From DUOH01 sp036562625 (GTDB lineage: Bacteria; Bacillota; UBA4882; UBA10575): 6,895 nucleotides of DNA. This document shows, one piece after another, positions 5,873 through 6,895 of the stretch. Position 1 is the stretch's first letter. The number at the start of each line of letters is the position of its first letter. Where the stretch lies: NCBI GenBank assembly GCA_036562625.1, contig DATCJV010000124.1:1-6895 (forward strand). The letters run 5' to 3'. A model generated the notes under the pieces. The model did no database searches and had not been told where the DNA came from. It was given only the letters and a program-made list of their open reading frames with translations. The translations under genes and the position numbers were made by a program.

Positions 5873-6076
5873 TTAATCTCTCTCCTGCCGCAGCTCTTGC
5901 AGGAGCCTTTCTACCTCCTTTCTGCGCTGCGCGGTCTGTTCCCTATCGATTTGCAAAGCAAGTACATCTCCTTCTTTCGCTTCGGGTGGCAAAATCTCCC
6001 TGGGGATCTGGAGAAACTTTCCTTTTTTCAGTTCAATAACGGCAAATTCGCCTTCAAACCTGTCTATAATCATCAT
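5873..6076 (-). CDS. DUF3006-like small protein
   Basis: A 67-residue cytoplasmic protein. Its N-terminal half is beta-rich and matches my memory of DUF3006, a small family common in Firmicutes: IDRFEGEFAVIEL (4-16), then IPREILPPEAKEGDVL (24-39). The C-terminal half (44-67) is a strongly charged Arg/Glu helix that could form a coiled coil. The function of the family is not known to me. It starts at one of two adjacent ATG codons (6076 or 6073), with GGGAG (6089-6085) eight bases before the first. It lies 77 bases downstream of the membrane protein gene on the same strand. A -10-like box in that gap may give it its own promoter. The terminator at 5801-5840 follows directly. Confidence 0.85.
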   Translation of the reverse strand: MMIIDRFEGEFAVIELKKGKFLQIPREILPPEAKEGDVLALQIDREQTAQRRKEVERLLQELRQERD

Positions 6077-6133
6077 CTTAACCGCTCCCGATGATCAAAA
6101 TCAAAGCCGTGTTTAGCGTATTAAATCTCTCTT

Positions 6134-6146
6134 GAGTATTATACTC
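6134..6146 (-). promoter_or_regulatory. Candidate -10 box inside a 13-bp palindrome
   Basis: On the minus strand GAGTATAATACTC is a perfect inverted repeat (6-bp arms, one central base) containing TATAAT (6143-6138). It lies about 60 bases before the DUF3006-like gene and overlaps nothing coding. There is no good -35 box at 16-18 bases upstream, where the end of the membrane protein gene lies. It may be a promoter with a built-in operator, or chance. Confidence 0.35.
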
Positions 6147-6153
6147 TTCTACT

Positions 6154-6651
6154 CTATGTCCGAATATCCTCTGGCTTCTCTGTCTTTCTCCGGTTAGAGC
6201 GCTGATTTTTCCGGGCCATCCACCCTAAGACCAACCCAAATAGTAGGTGCAGGAAAAAGAAGATGAGAGTATCACCAAGCGCGACTTCTCTCAACTTTAT
6301 AATGGCCAGGGAACGTAATCCTCCGAAGGAAAACAGCCAGATAAAAGCCCCATAGAATACTCCTTTTCTCAAGTAATCACCTGAATTCGCGTCTTCCCGC
6401 TGAGCGGCGCTGAGCAAATAGATGAAGATAATTCCCAATAAAGCGCTATAAGTATAATCAGCCAAAAAACCGACAATCGATCCGTGCCAAGTATGGTGCA
6501 TGGATTGCTGATCCAAAAATAAACTACCGGCATAGTGGGACAGCGGATGCCGGATGAGCTGAATCTTCCATAGGGTATATTCAGGAATATCCATGACAAT
6601 ATTTGCCACCACACCTGAAACAACGCCTAGTAGAAATTGATCTTGAAACAT
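6154..6651 (-). CDS. Small four-helix membrane protein, function unknown
   Basis: A 165-residue integral membrane protein with four hydrophobic segments, about 6-22, 58-80, 97-113 and 127-146, and a basic C-terminal tail (147-165). Between helices 1 and 2 lies a His-rich loop: His35, His39, His52, His53 and His56, within RHPLSHY and SMHHTWHG. These could bind a metal or cofactor, but that is inferred. I do not recognise a family. The frame is open back to an ATG at 6819, but the extra 56 codons would translate the terminator hairpin at 6778-6806. The ATG at 6651 begins just before the first helix and has AAAGAGG (6670-6664) 12 bases upstream, so I prefer it. The DUF3006-like gene follows 77 bases downstream. 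No link to copper is visible. Confidence 0.75.
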   Translation of the reverse strand: MFQDQFLLGVVSGVVANIVMDIPEYTLWKIQLIRHPLSHYAGSLFLDQQSMHHTWHGSIVGFLADYTYSALLGIIFIYLLSAAQREDANSGDYLRKGVFYGAFIWLFSFGGLRSLAIIKLREVALGDTLIFFFLHLLFGLVLGWMARKNQRSNRRKTEKPEDIRT

Positions 6652-6777
6652 TCTCGCTACAGACCTCTTTATAGAAATCAAATGCAAACCCACACAATAG
6701 TAATTTTCCAGTAGCCGGAGATATATATATTTTGCCCTTTCATAACCCCTGCATACTGGTTTTTCCCTGGCATTATT

Positions 6778-6806
6778 ATAAAAACCGCTTTGGCGGCGGT
6801 TTTTAT
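6778..6806. terminator. Bidirectional intrinsic terminator
   Basis: AAAAACCGC (6780-6788) and GCGGTTTTT (6796-6804) pair perfectly, with two further A-T pairs outside, around a 7-base loop. T-tracts follow on both strands. On the minus strand it would end a gene lying to the right of the window, just before the membrane protein gene. It therefore marks the left gene block as a separate unit with its promoter between 6652 and 6777, where I find no clear -35/-10 pair. Confidence 0.85.
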
Positions 6807-6895
6807 TTAAGGAAAGCAAAGCCGGTTTTATTAATTAGTCAGGAAGAACCCTGGCCTGCCTTCCTTCTCAGACCTTTACTTATTCATCATAACTG
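6807..6895. other. Right window edge, no gene seen
   Basis: No convincing frame on either strand. A loose inverted repeat, AGGAAG (6841-6846) with CTTCCT (6860-6865), is too weak to call. The stretch may be the 3' untranslated part of a minus-strand gene beyond the window, which the terminator at 6778-6806 would serve. Confidence 0.35.

Noticed and set aside
6721..6730. Five AT repeats upstream of the membrane protein gene, as a phase-variable tract
   Set aside because: Five dinucleotide units are too few to suggest slippage, and the tract is not placed between clear promoter boxes.
6652..6819. N-terminal extension of the membrane protein to an ATG at 6819
   Set aside because: It would translate straight through a strong terminator hairpin, and the ATG at 6651 has its own ribosome binding site and lies just before the first helix.

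Overview
The window looks like chromosomal DNA from an anaerobic-type Firmicute (Clostridia-like), probably one with an outer membrane. The Firmicute signal comes from the DUF2935-like and DUF3006-like proteins, the CopA/CopZ pair and strong GGAGG-type ribosome binding sites. The outer-membrane signal comes from one exported, glycine- and aromatic-rich protein that ends in phenylalanine, like an outer-membrane beta-barrel. This placement is inferred from recalled family resemblance, not from a search.

Layout. Positions 1-295 hold no gene I can name, but carry two tandem intrinsic terminators (146-223). Positions 296-3039 (minus strand) are a copper-export pair: copA, a Cu(I) P1B-type ATPase with two N-terminal metal-binding domains, followed by copZ, a small copper chaperone. 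Between them lie a candidate internal promoter and an unusual copZ ribosome binding site. Positions 3040-3444 are a gene-free copA leader with a promoter-like pair, a hairpin and a perfect 12-bp palindrome. Next, on the minus strand, come a likely outer-membrane beta-barrel protein (3445-4032) and a DUF2935-like helical protein with His/Glu motifs in two halves (4138-4971). An overlooked small ORF may precede the latter (4944-5096). A divergent plus-strand gene (5187-5789) encodes an exported NTF2-like protein. It converges through a bidirectional terminator with a minus-strand pair, a four-helix membrane protein (6154-6651) and a DUF3006-like protein (5873-6076). Another bidirectional terminator (6778-6806) closes the block.

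How the genes work together. The copper pair is the only clear functional unit: CopZ binds cytosolic Cu(I) and passes it to CopA for export. The other genes have their own ribosome binding sites, are separated by terminators or switch strand, and show no obvious link to copper. I see no transposon, CRISPR array, RNA gene or phage feature. I do not see a convincing new multi-gene system. The most interesting points are the regulatory structure around copA and copZ, the exported beta-barrel in a Firmicute-like context, the small ORF before the DUF2935 gene, and the histidine-rich loop of the small membrane protein.
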